Source of the DNA: Prosthecomicrobium sp. N25
GTDB taxonomy: Bacteria > Pseudomonadota > Alphaproteobacteria > Rhizobiales > Ancalomicrobiaceae
Assembly (NCBI RefSeq): GCF_037203705.1
Contig: NZ_JBBCAT010000001.1
Location: forward strand, 1,647,418 to 1,711,417
Length of the DNA stretch: 64,000 nucleotides
Direction: 5' to 3'
A program made the translations under genes and the position numbers. Positions within the stretch are counted from its first letter, which is position 1. Each line of letters begins with the position of its first letter. Of the stretch, positions 38,068 through 47,279 are shown in pieces. The notes under the pieces were generated by a model. That model was not told the DNA's origin, made no database searches, and worked only from the letters and a program-made list of their open reading frames with translations.

Positions 38068-38919
38068 ATGAAGACCATGCGTAAGATCTCGACCATCTGG
38101 GTGGCCGCCGTGCTCCTTGCCCCGGCCTCGGCCGCCGGCGCCGCCGACTTCGGCATGCCCTATACGCCGCCTCCGATCGTCGAGCCCCTCATGGCCGGCA
38201 ACTGGTACCTGCGCGGCGACGTCGGCGCCGGCTGGAGCGGAGGCTGGATGCGCGAGAAGGAGTTCGCCGGCTCCACCGGCCGCTGGCACGAGCGCAACGT
38301 CGGTGATTCGACCAGCATTGGCGGCGGCGTCGGCTACCAGTTCTCCAACTTCCTGCGCGGCGACATCACGGCCGAGTGGCGGACCGGCATCTCGCTGCGC
38401 GGCAGCGGCCAGGAAAGCTACATGGTGGGGGCGTTCCGCTACACCGGCACCGCCCAGGTGCAGGGCACCGTGCGCGTCGCCACCGTGCTGGCCAACGGCT
38501 ATGTCGACCTCGGGTCCTACTGGGGCGTGACGCCCTATGTCGGCGCCGGCATCGGCGCGGCCTACCGGCAGATTTCCGGCACGCAGTCTTCGGTCAACCC
38601 GATCCCTGACGGCTTCGGCGGCGTCCTGCGCTACGACAGCGTCCAGTCCTCCTACAAGAAGACCTCGGGGGTCGACCTCGCCTGGGCCCTCTATGCGGGC
38701 GCCAGCTTCGACGTCAACGAGCACCTGAAGATCGACGCCGGCTACCGCTACCTGAACGTCGGCAGCCCGACCACCGGCGCCCTCATCGTCCATCCGGGCG
38801 GCGCGCGCGTGAAGACCCCGCTGTCCGTGGACGACCTGAGCGCCCACGACTTCCGCATCGGCGCCCGCTGGCTCCTGCCGGCGCCCGCCCCGATGGCGCC
38901 GGTCATCGCCAAGAACTGA
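38068..38919 (+). CDS. Outer-membrane beta-barrel protein, Omp25/Omp31-like paralog
   Basis: This 283-residue protein is paralogous to the product at 37007. It has signal peptide ASAAGAADFGMP, NWYLRGDVGAGWSGG, VGYQFSNFLRGDITAEWR, WGVTPYVGAGIGAAYRQ and LKIDAGYRYLNVG. Unlike its neighbour, the last strand (DFRIGARWLL) is followed by a 14-residue PAPAPMAP-type tail ending in asparagine, so the usual terminal aromatic residue is missing. Its own CtrA-type box and a perfect 12-bp terminator hairpin show it is an independent unit. Confidence 0.87.
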   Translation: MKTMRKISTIWVAAVLLAPASAAGAADFGMPYTPPPIVEPLMAGNWYLRGDVGAGWSGGWMREKEFAGSTGRWHERNVGDSTSIGGGVGYQFSNFLRGDITAEWRTGISLRGSGQESYMVGAFRYTGTAQVQGTVRVATVLANGYVDLGSYWGVTPYVGAGIGAAYRQISGTQSSVNPIPDGFGGVLRYDSVQSSYKKTSGVDLAWALYAGASFDVNEHLKIDAGYRYLNVGSPTTGALIVHPGGARVKTPLSVDDLSAHDFRIGARWLLPAPAPMAPVIAKN

Positions 38920-38944
38920 CCTGATCGCCTCATGCGGCGATCCG

Positions 38945-38975
38945 AGGGCGCGGGACCCCTGTCCCGCGCCCTTCT
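38945..38975 (+). terminator. Hairpin terminator after the second barrel gene
   Basis: agggcgcgggac and gtcccgcgccct pair perfectly (12 bp) around ccct, followed by the pyrimidine run ttct. Confidence 0.75.
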
Positions 38976-39051
38976 GCCGTGCGCTTCGCCGGCCGGTCTC
39001 CGTCTTTGTCCCCATTGCATTTCGCAGTCGCCTCCTGTAGCCACGGCAGCG

Positions 39052-39079
39052 GGACACCCCTCCCCAACGAGGGGCGCCC
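39052..39079 (+). promoter_or_regulatory. serC leader hairpin (serC-motif-like)
   Basis: Bases 39057-39062 (cccctc) pair with 39069-39074 (gaggggc region), extended by ggg/ccc with two mismatches. The gagagga ribosome-binding site follows at 39084-39090. A conserved hairpin called the serC motif has been described upstream of alphaproteobacterial serC genes, and position and shape agree. The ligand, if any, is unknown. Confidence 0.55.
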
Positions 39080-39097
39080 ATCTGAGAGGATGGATAC

Positions 39098-40276
39098 ATG
39101 ACCGCGACAGTACGCCCGGGCTCCAGGCCCGCGATCCCCCATTTCTCGTCTGGTCCCTGCGCCAAGCGCCCCGGCTGGTCCGTGGCGGCGCTGAAGGACG
39201 CCCTGGTCGGCCGTTCGCACCGGTCCAAGCCCGGCAAGGCCAGGCTCCAGCAGGCGATCGACCTCACCCGCGAGATCCTCGGCGTCCCCGCCGACTACCG
39301 GATCGGCATCGTGCCCGCCTCCGACACCGGTGCGGTCGAGATGGCGATGTGGTCCATGCTCGGCGCCCGCGGCGTCGACATGCTGGCCTGGGAGTCCTTC
39401 GGCGAGGGCTGGGTCACCGACGTGCAGAAGCAGCTGAAGCTCGCCGACTGCCGCATCTTCACGGCCCCCTACGGCGAACTGCCCGACCTCGCCAAGGTCG
39501 ACACGCGCACCCGCGACGTCGTCTTCACCTGGAACGGCACCACCTCGGGAGTCCGCGTCCCGAACGCCGACTGGATCGCTGCCGACCGCGAGGGTCTCAC
39601 AATCTGCGACGCCACCTCGGCGGCCTTCGCTCAGGACCTCGACTGGGCCAAGCTCGACGTCGTCACCTTCTCCTGGCAGAAGGTCCTCGGCGGCGAAGCC
39701 GCGCACGGCATGATCGTGCTCTCCCCGCGCGCGGTCGAGCGTCTCCTCACCTACAAGCCCGCCTGGCCGCTGCCCAAGATCTTCCGCCTGACGTCCGGCG
39801 GCAAGCTGATCGAGGGCGTCTTCGTCGGCGAGACCATCAACACGCCCTCCATGCTGGCCGTCGAGGACTACATCGACGCGCTCCTCTGGGCGAAGTCGGT
39901 CGGCGGCCTGAAGGGCTTGATGGCCCGCGCCGACGCCAACGCCGGTGTCATCGCGGACTGGGTCGCCCGCACGCCCTGGGTCGGCCACCTCGCCAAGGTC
40001 GAGGCCGAGCGGTCGAACACCTCCGTGTGCCTCGTCGTGACCGATCCCGACGTCGTCTCGCGCGGGGCCGATGCCGTGGCGGCGGTCGCCAAGGGCATCG
40101 TCACCGTCCTCGAGGCCGAGAAGGTCGGCTTCGACTTCGGCGCCTACCGGGACGCCCCCGCGGGCCTTCGCATCTGGTGCGGCGCGACCGTCGAGGCGGC
40201 GGACCTGAAGGTCTTCACCGAATGGCTCGACTGGGCCTTCGCGGAGGCCAAGGCCGCCCTCCCCAAGGCGGCGTGA
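39098..40276 (+). CDS. serC: Phosphoserine aminotransferase
   Basis: SerC makes 3-phosphoserine from 3-phosphohydroxypyruvate with glutamate, the second step of serine synthesis. The 392-residue PLP enzyme has [13 protein letters not shown] near residues 15-27, [15 protein letters not shown] near 71-85, and the PLP lysine in [18 protein letters not shown] near 187-204. It is of the longer alphaproteobacterial type. A leader hairpin precedes it, and serA follows after a small ABM-like gene. Confidence 0.95.
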   Translation: MTATVRPGSRPAIPHFSSGPCAKRPGWSVAALKDALVGRSHRSKPGKARLQQAIDLTREILGVPADYRIGIVPASDTGAVEMAMWSMLGARGVDMLAWESFGEGWVTDVQKQLKLADCRIFTAPYGELPDLAKVDTRTRDVVFTWNGTTSGVRVPNADWIAADREGLTICDATSAAFAQDLDWAKLDVVTFSWQKVLGGEAAHGMIVLSPRAVERLLTYKPAWPLPKIFRLTSGGKLIEGVFVGETINTPSMLAVEDYIDALLWAKSVGGLKGLMARADANAGVIADWVARTPWVGHLAKVEAERSNTSVCLVVTDPDVVSRGADAVAAVAKGIVTVLEAEKVGFDFGAYRDAPAGLRIWCGATVEAADLKVFTEWLDWAFAEAKAALPKAA

Positions 40277-40290
40277 CGGGAGGCGATCCC

Positions 40291-40608
40291 ATGATCGTGC
40301 GCATCTGGTTCGGCTGGACCACCCCGGAGAATGCCGACCTCTACGAAGGCCTGCTCCGCGCGGAGATCTTCCCCGGCATCCTGGCCCGCAAGGTGCCGGG
40401 CTTCCGGTCGATCGAACTCCTGCGCCGCGAGGCCGGAGACGAGGTCGAGTTCGCCACGATCATGCGGTTCGACTCCTTCGAGGCCGTGAAGGCCTTCTCG
40501 GGAGAGGACTACGAGGCCGCGGTGGTGCCCCCGAAGGCGCGCGCCGTCCTGAAGCGCTTCGACGCCCGCTCCCGCCATTTCGACGCGGTCACGGCGCTCG
40601 ACGCCTGA
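40291..40608 (+). CDS. Small ABM-like (dimeric alpha-beta barrel) protein
   Basis: This 105-residue protein resembles the antibiotic biosynthesis monooxygenase/dimeric ferredoxin-like fold: VRIWFGWTTPENADLYEGLL, an alpha segment, PGFRSIELLRRE, then EVEFATIMRFDSFEAVKAFSGEDY. Members are often heme- or quinone-modifying monooxygenases or structural proteins of unknown role. It lies 14 bases after serC and 52 before serA on the same strand, so it is probably cotranscribed with serine genes. No functional link is known. Confidence 0.72.
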   Translation: MIVRIWFGWTTPENADLYEGLLRAEIFPGILARKVPGFRSIELLRREAGDEVEFATIMRFDSFEAVKAFSGEDYEAAVVPPKARAVLKRFDARSRHFDAVTALDA

Positions 40609-40660
40609 CCGCCGGTCGTCCCCGTTCCAAGCTCCACCGCTCTTCGACAGGAGGCAGCCC

Positions 40661-42247
40661 ATGGCTCCCCGCGTTCTGATCTCGGATTCCCTTTCGCCCA
40701 CCGCCGTGCAGATCTTCCGCGACCACGGCGTCGAGGTCGACTACCAGCCGGATCTCGGCAAGGACAAGGACCGCCTCGCCGAGATCATCGGCGACTATGA
40801 CGGCCTCGCCATCCGCTCCGCCACCAAGGTGACGGGGAAGCTCCTCGAGAAGGCGACCCGCCTCAAGGTCGTCGGCCGGGCCGGCATCGGCGTCGACAAT
40901 GTCGACATCCCGGCCGCCACCGCCCGCGGCGTGATCGTCATGAACACGCCCTTCGGCAACTCGATCACCACCGCCGAGCACGCCATCGCGCTGATGTTCG
41001 CCACCGCCCGCGACATCCCGGCCGCCGACGCCTCCACGCAAGGAGGCAAGTGGGAGAAGAACCGCTTCATGGGCGTCGAGATCACCGGCAAGGTGCTCGG
41101 CATCGTCGGCTGCGGCAACATCGGCTCGATCGTCGCCGACCGCGGCATCGGCCTGCGCATGCGCGTGATCGCCTACGACCCCTTCCTGACCCCGGAGCGC
41201 GCCATCGAGATCGGCGCCGAGAAGGTCGACCTCGACGAGCTCCTTCGCCGCGCCGACTTCATCACCCTGCACACGCCGCTCACCGAGAAGACCCGCAACA
41301 TCCTGTCCGCCGAGGCGATCGCGAAGACCAAGAAGGGCGTCCGCATCATCAATTGCGCGCGCGGCGGCCTCCTCGACGAAGTGGCGCTCAGGGCCGCGCT
41401 CGATGCCGGCCACGTCGCCGGCGCCGGCATCGACGTCTTCGCCGAGGAGCCCGCCACCGCCAACCCGCTTTTCGGCCATCCCAACGTGGTCTGCACGCCC
41501 CATCTCGGCGCCTCCACCACCGAGGCCCAGGAGAACGTCGCCCTGCAGGTCGCCGAGCAGATGTCGGACTACCTGACCAAGGGCGCCGTCCAGAACGCGC
41601 TCAACATGCCCTCGATCACCGCCGAGGAGGCGCCGAAGCTGACGCCCTTCGTCAAGCTCGCCGAACTGCTCGGCTCCTTCGCGGGCCAGCTGACCGAGAC
41701 CGGCCTCGTCGGCGTGCGCCTCGAATACGAGGGCGAGGTCGCACTCATGAACACGCGCGCGCTCACCGCCGCGGCCCTCTCCGGCCTCATGAAGCCGCAG
41801 ATGGACAGCGTGAACATGGTCTCCGCCCCGGCGGTCGCCAAGGACCGCGGCATCGCGGTCGAGGAGGTCCGCCGCGACGACCAGAAGACCTACGACAGCC
41901 TCCTGCGCCTGACGGTCACCACCGAGCGCCAGTCCCGTGCCGTCGCCGGCACCGTCTTCTCGGACGGCAAACCGCGGATCGTCGAGATCAAGGGCATCCA
42001 GATGGAGGCGGAATTCCAGCCCTCGATGCTCTACGTCACCAACAAGGACAAGCCGGGCTTCATCGGCAACCTCGGCACGCTGCTCGGCAACAACGACATC
42101 AACATCGCCACCTTCGCGGTCGGCCGCACCGGGCGGGGCGAGGACGCCATCGCGCTGATCGGCATCGACGGTCGGGCGAGCGACGACGTGATCGCCGCGG
42201 TGCGCAGGCTGCCGAACGTGCTGCAGGCGAAGCCGCTCAGCTTCTGA
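40661..42247 (+). CDS. serA: D-3-phosphoglycerate dehydrogenase
   Basis: SerA oxidises 3-phosphoglycerate to 3-phosphohydroxypyruvate, the first step of serine synthesis. The 528-residue long-type protein has the NAD-binding GKVLGIVGCGNIGSIVADRG near residues 142-161, catalytic RGG (NCARGGLLDE), acid EEPATANPL and the histidine in CTPHLGAST. A long ASB-type domain follows, then an ACT domain from about 455 with NKDKPGFIGNLGTLLGNNDI, the usual serine-feedback site. Confidence 0.96.
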   Translation: MAPRVLISDSLSPTAVQIFRDHGVEVDYQPDLGKDKDRLAEIIGDYDGLAIRSATKVTGKLLEKATRLKVVGRAGIGVDNVDIPAATARGVIVMNTPFGNSITTAEHAIALMFATARDIPAADASTQGGKWEKNRFMGVEITGKVLGIVGCGNIGSIVADRGIGLRMRVIAYDPFLTPERAIEIGAEKVDLDELLRRADFITLHTPLTEKTRNILSAEAIAKTKKGVRIINCARGGLLDEVALRAALDAGHVAGAGIDVFAEEPATANPLFGHPNVVCTPHLGASTTEAQENVALQVAEQMSDYLTKGAVQNALNMPSITAEEAPKLTPFVKLAELLGSFAGQLTETGLVGVRLEYEGEVALMNTRALTAAALSGLMKPQMDSVNMVSAPAVAKDRGIAVEEVRRDDQKTYDSLLRLTVTTERQSRAVAGTVFSDGKPRIVEIKGIQMEAEFQPSMLYVTNKDKPGFIGNLGTLLGNNDINIATFAVGRTGRGEDAIALIGIDGRASDDVIAAVRRLPNVLQAKPLSF

Positions 42248-42259
42248 GCGGATAGGCGA

Positions 42260-42275
42260 GGGGGGGGGGGGGGGG
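42260..42275 (+). repeat. G16 homopolymer tract
   Basis: Sixteen consecutive G residues lie 13 bases after the serA stop. This is the longest homopolymer noticed in the window. It is outside any gene, so its length is probably unconstrained or uncertain. Confidence 0.85.
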
Positions 42276-42357
42276 TGCGAGCTCCCTCTCTCCCGTCCTC
42301 GTCAGCCGGGGGATCGGGGCCCCGACGGCTTCCGATCTCCAGCCTGCCTTGTCTTCG

Positions 42358-42478
42358 TTCCCGGCCGGAGCGGAGGGCCGGGATCCAGCGCCGTCCACCG
42401 GCCGCAGCGCTGTGGCGCGCCACCCGCGCCGGTTCCCGGACCTGCGGCGCGTGCCGCGCCTTGTCCGGAACTGCGGAT
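42358..42478 (-). repeat. Dispersed intergenic repeat, copy D (reverse)
   Basis: Read on the minus strand it gives cagttccggacaaggcgcgg, cgccgcaggtccggg, cagcgctgcggccgg, gcgctggatcccggccc and tccgctccggccggga, in the same order as copies A and B. It lies between serA and the convergent EamA gene. Confidence 0.75.
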
Positions 42479-42526
42479 CGAAAGGTCGTGGGTTCACCGG
42501 GCTCCCGATCCGGACGCTTCCGCCCG

Positions 42527-43426
42527 TCACGCCCGCCCGAGCCGCCGGCCGAGCGCCCGCGGCAGGCGGCCGTCGATGGCGAGGAGCCCGAGCGCGATGA
42601 CCGCCATGCCGGCGAAGTGCTGTGGCGCGAGCCGCTCGCCGAGAAAAACCGTCCCGAACAGGATCGCGAAGACGGGCACGAGCAGCGTGACCAGCACCGC
42701 CGAGGTCGGGCCCGCGAGCGTGATGATCCGGAAGAACAGGATGTAGGCGAGCGCCGTCGAGACGATCGCCAGCGCGGCGACCGCTGCCAGGACGCGCGGC
42801 GAGGGCAGGGGCAGCGACCAGGGCGCGTCGACGGCGAGCGAAAGCGGCAGCAGGATCAGGGCCGAAGCGCTCAGCTGCCACGCCGCCGTCGGCAAGGACG
42901 GGCGGCCCCGGAACCGGCGGCCCCAGACGCTGGAGAGGCCGTAGAAGAAGGCCGCCGCCAGGCAGGCGAGCTCGCCGAGGAGCGCCGCCGACGCCGTGTC
43001 GAACCGGTCCGGCCCGACCAGGATCGCGACGCCCAGGAGCCCGAGCCCGACCCCGGCGAACTTCAGGAGCCCGGCCTTCTCGCTGGTCAGCAGATGTGTG
43101 AGCAGAACCGCGAAGATCGGCGTCGTCGCGTTGACGATCGCGGCGAGCCCGGAGGCGATGTGCTTCTGCCCCCAGACGATTAGCACGAAGGGCACCACGT
43201 TGTTGAGGAGCCCCATCACGGCCGCGTCGCGCGCCTCGGCCATGGTCGGCCGGACCCGCTCGCCCCGGGCTCCGAGCACCGCCACCAGCACCGCGGCCGC
43301 CAGCGCGACGCGCAGGAACACGAGGGTCACCGGCGGCAGTTCGGCGACCGCCACCCCGTTGAACAGGAACGAGCCGCCCCAGAGGAACGACAACAGGAAC
43401 AGCAGGCCCCAGGCCTCGGCCGACAT
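42527..43426 (-). CDS. EamA/DMT-family transporter
   Basis: This 299-residue protein has ten predicted membrane helices in two EamA repeats: the first opens LLFLLSFLWGGSFLFNGVAV, the second GELACLAAAFFYGLSSVWG near residue 148. Drug/metabolite transporters of this type export metabolites or amino acids, usually by proton exchange. The substrate is unknown. A second EamA protein is encoded 67 bases upstream on the same strand. They are clearly diverged, so not a recent duplication. Confidence 0.88.
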   Translation of the reverse strand: MSAEAWGLLFLLSFLWGGSFLFNGVAVAELPPVTLVFLRVALAAAVLVAVLGARGERVRPTMAEARDAAVMGLLNNVVPFVLIVWGQKHIASGLAAIVNATTPIFAVLLTHLLTSEKAGLLKFAGVGLGLLGVAILVGPDRFDTASAALLGELACLAAAFFYGLSSVWGRRFRGRPSLPTAAWQLSASALILLPLSLAVDAPWSLPLPSPRVLAAVAALAIVSTALAYILFFRIITLAGPTSAVLVTLLVPVFAILFGTVFLGERLAPQHFAGMAVIALGLLAIDGRLPRALGRRLGRA

Positions 43427-43493
43427 CGCATCGATCTCCCCGTCAATCCAGCCGATCTCTAGACGCGGTCGTCCGGCCCGGCGACCCGAAAAG

Positions 43494-44396
43494 TCACGCG
43501 CGCTGGGCCCACACGATGCCGCCGACCACAAGCGCCACGCCGGCGGCGTGGTACCAGCCGAAGGGCTCGCCCAGGAAGGCGACCGCCATCGCGGCCCCGA
43601 AGATCGGCACGAGGTTGGCGAAGATGCCCGCCCGGCCCGGCCCGATCATCGCGACGCCGCGCATGTAGGTGAGCTGCGACAGGAGCGAGGGGAAGAGCGC
43701 GATCCAGAGCGTCACGGCCCAGCCCCAGGGCGTCGGCATCATGAGCTTGCCCTGCGCCCATTCGAGCGCCACCAGCGGCAGGGACGTGAGGAAGGCCGCT
43801 GTCGCCATCACGGTGAAGAAGGCGAGGTCGGAGACCTGCGGACGGCTCCGGAGCGCGGCCGTGTAGCCGCCGTAGAGCGCGCAGGCGAACAGCATGATGA
43901 GGTCGCCGACGTTGAAGTCGAGCGCCGCCAGGGTGGCGAAGCTGCCCTTGGCGGCGACGAGCACGATCCCGACCAGCGTCGTGGCCATGCCGGCGAGCTG
44001 CGCCCCCCGGATCCGCGTTCCGTGGGCGAGATAGGCGAAGATGAAGACGAACATCGGGATCGCGCCCTGCAGGATCGCGATGTTGACCCCGCGGGTATAG
44101 TGGGCGGCGAGGTAGAAGAGCGCGTTGAAGCCCGTGTAGCCGAGCACGCCCATGGCCGCGATGCTTGCGAGTCGCGGCTTGAGCCGCGGCCAGTCCCCCG
44201 CCACCTTGCCGCGCGCGAAGGCGAGCAGCGCGACGCAGACGAAGAGCCACCGCAGCGAGGTCAGCAGCAGCGGCGAGACCTGCCCGACCGCGAGCTGGCC
44301 CGCGACGGCGTTGCCGCCCCACACCAGGGTGGTGATGACGAGAAACAGATAGGCGCGGGCCGCGCCAGCCGGGGCGACCGCGTTTTCGAGGACCAT
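43494..44396 (-). CDS. EamA/DMT-family transporter
   Basis: This 300-residue ten-helix EamA protein begins MVLENAVAPAGAARAYLFLV. Its first repeat has TTLVWGGNAVAGQLAVGQVS and its second FNVGDLIMLFACALYGGYTAAL. A longer in-frame start at 44465 adds a polar stretch unlike the family and is less likely. The substrate is unknown. It probably shares a promoter with the downstream EamA gene. Confidence 0.87.
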   Translation of the reverse strand: MVLENAVAPAGAARAYLFLVITTLVWGGNAVAGQLAVGQVSPLLLTSLRWLFVCVALLAFARGKVAGDWPRLKPRLASIAAMGVLGYTGFNALFYLAAHYTRGVNIAILQGAIPMFVFIFAYLAHGTRIRGAQLAGMATTLVGIVLVAAKGSFATLAALDFNVGDLIMLFACALYGGYTAALRSRPQVSDLAFFTVMATAAFLTSLPLVALEWAQGKLMMPTPWGWAVTLWIALFPSLLSQLTYMRGVAMIGPGRAGIFANLVPIFGAAMAVAFLGEPFGWYHAAGVALVVGGIVWAQRA

Positions 44397-44493
44397 GGGC
44401 GATGTCTCTTCCGAGCGGTTCCTGCCCATGGAATAGGCGGAACGCACGCCCTTGGATAGGCGCATCCGGCGATTGCCGCCATGCGCGCGCGGC

Positions 44494-45432
44494 TCAGATC
44501 AGGACGACGCTGCGCTCCCGAGCCTCGTTCGCACCGATGCCCGAGGCCGACGGCAGGCCCAGCAGATCGCCGGCCTCGACCTGGTTGCGCCCCTTCGCCT
44601 TCGCGCTGTAGAGGGCCTCGTCGGCTTCGCGCAGCCCCTCCGAAAGGGCCATGCCGCCCACGCAGAGCGCGATGCCGATCGACACGGTGACGGGGATGGG
44701 GCCGCTGCGGGTGGAAACCGGGCGGCCGGCGATCGTCGTCCGCAAGCCCTCCGCCAGCGCGAGGAGGCCGTCGGCGTCCCGTCCGGGTGCAACGACGGCG
44801 AACTCCTCGCCGCCGAGCCGGCCCGCCACGGCCTTCAGCGCCGCAATGTCCCGGGCCACCGAGCGGATCACGTCGTCGCCGGCCTCGTGCCCGTAGGTGT
44901 CGTTGACGCGCTTGAAGAAATCGATGTCGATCATCAGGAGCCCGAGCGGCGCGCCCCGCGCGCCCGCGAGCGCATCGCCGGCGGCGGCCAGGAAGGCACG
45001 CCGGTTCAGCAGGTCCGTGAGGGAGTCGTGGTTGGCGAGGCGGATCAGCTCCGCCTGGGCGTTGCGGATTCTCTCGGCGGCACGCAGTCGCGCGGACAGC
45101 TCTTCGGCATGCGGCGGCTTGTTGATGAAGTCGTCCGCGCCGCTGTCGAGCGCCTCGGCCAGCCGCTCGTGCCCCGCATGGGACGACATGGCGAGGATGT
45201 GGATGGGATGGCTGTTCCGGTCGACGAGGCGGACGTTCCAGCACAGCTCGAACCCGCTCATCCGCGGCAATTCGAGGCTGGTGATCAGCACGTCCACATC
45301 GTCGTGGCCCACAATCCAATCGAGTGCGCTCTCGCCGTCCGTGAACCCCGTCGCGTCGTGGCCGCAAGTAGCCAGCAGATTGCGCATGATCTTGAGGACC
45401 ACGCGACTGGAATCGACCACGACGACCTTCAT
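44494..45432 (-). CDS. REC-GGDEF diguanylate cyclase with degenerate receiver domain
   Basis: The 312-residue protein has a receiver-like domain (residues 1-120) and a GGDEF domain (about 135-295). The catalytic GRLGGEEF is intact (GGEEF at 207-211), with substrate residues DIDFFKRVNDTYGHEAGDD, so c-di-GMP synthesis is expected. The receiver lacks the phosphorylatable aspartate: the position reads VLITSLELPRMSG, with Ser52 where Asp is normal. The usual acidic pair is reduced to D7-S8, while the lysine (K105 in FINKP) remains. There is no RxxD inhibitory site nine residues before GGEEF. It is monocistronic and divergent from purA. Confidence 0.88.
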   Translation of the reverse strand: MKVVVVDSSRVVLKIMRNLLATCGHDATGFTDGESALDWIVGHDDVDVLITSLELPRMSGFELCWNVRLVDRNSHPIHILAMSSHAGHERLAEALDSGADDFINKPPHAEELSARLRAAERIRNAQAELIRLANHDSLTDLLNRRAFLAAAGDALAGARGAPLGLLMIDIDFFKRVNDTYGHEAGDDVIRSVARDIAALKAVAGRLGGEEFAVVAPGRDADGLLALAEGLRTTIAGRPVSTRSGPIPVTVSIGIALCVGGMALSEGLREADEALYSAKAKGRNQVEAGDLLGLPSASGIGANEARERSVVLI

Positions 45433-45903
45433 GGCTTTTCCGAATGCCCTGAGAACAACTGGGATATTGACGTCAAGGTGACCCTAATCGGAAATCACGA
45501 CAGAAGTCCTAACGGGGACAGAGGCTCCGGATGTGCGGGTTACTGTGTGAATTCGCAATTCCGGCGATGACCGCGACCTCTGGACTCGCTGCAGGGGTTT
45601 GCAGGTTGCCGCAGGGGGCGCCGGCCGAAGGCGCGTCCGAAAGCCCGCATCGGCGCCGAAGCCTCGGGGCAGCCCGGGGGATCCTCGTGTGCGGGGTCGC
45701 CCCTGTCGCGCCGGGGTCGCATCAGGACGCCAATCCGTCTATAGTCCGCCTCGCCGCCGCAGCCCGTCCGGGCCGGCGCGGAGGCGCAGGGCCGTGGGCT
45801 CGCGCCGGGAATTTCTCGCAAACCGCGCCCCGGATCGGCCCGGCCGATTCGGACGGCGCGGTGTTGTTCATGGCAGTCGGTCGATCGGGTGGGGAAGCGG
45901 AGT
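45433..45903. other. Divergent intergenic region, diguanylate cyclase / purA
   Basis: About 471 bases without a supportable gene. TATAGT at 45740-45745 is a plausible -10 for purA, but no matching -35 is evident. A TGACGTCAAGGTGA-like stretch near 45468 is the only AT-leaning part next to the cyclase gene. GC-rich short repeats fill the middle. Nothing resembling a tRNA or known structured RNA was recognised. Confidence 0.45.
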
Positions 45904-47196
<1,293 letters not shown>

Positions 47197-47279
47197 CGAT
47201 CGCGATGGCCGGCCCCGCACGGCGCCGGCCAGGCCGCCCGGGTCGGGCGGAGACGGGGGAGGGGAGCCGAGAGGCGCAG

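Noticed and set aside
42527-44396. Recent tandem duplication of the two EamA transporters
   Set aside because: The proteins share fold and orientation, but their sequences differ throughout, so recent duplication is not supported.
45433-45903. tRNA or riboswitch upstream of purA
   Set aside because: No cloverleaf or known purine-riboswitch core could be found; only GC-rich short repeats.
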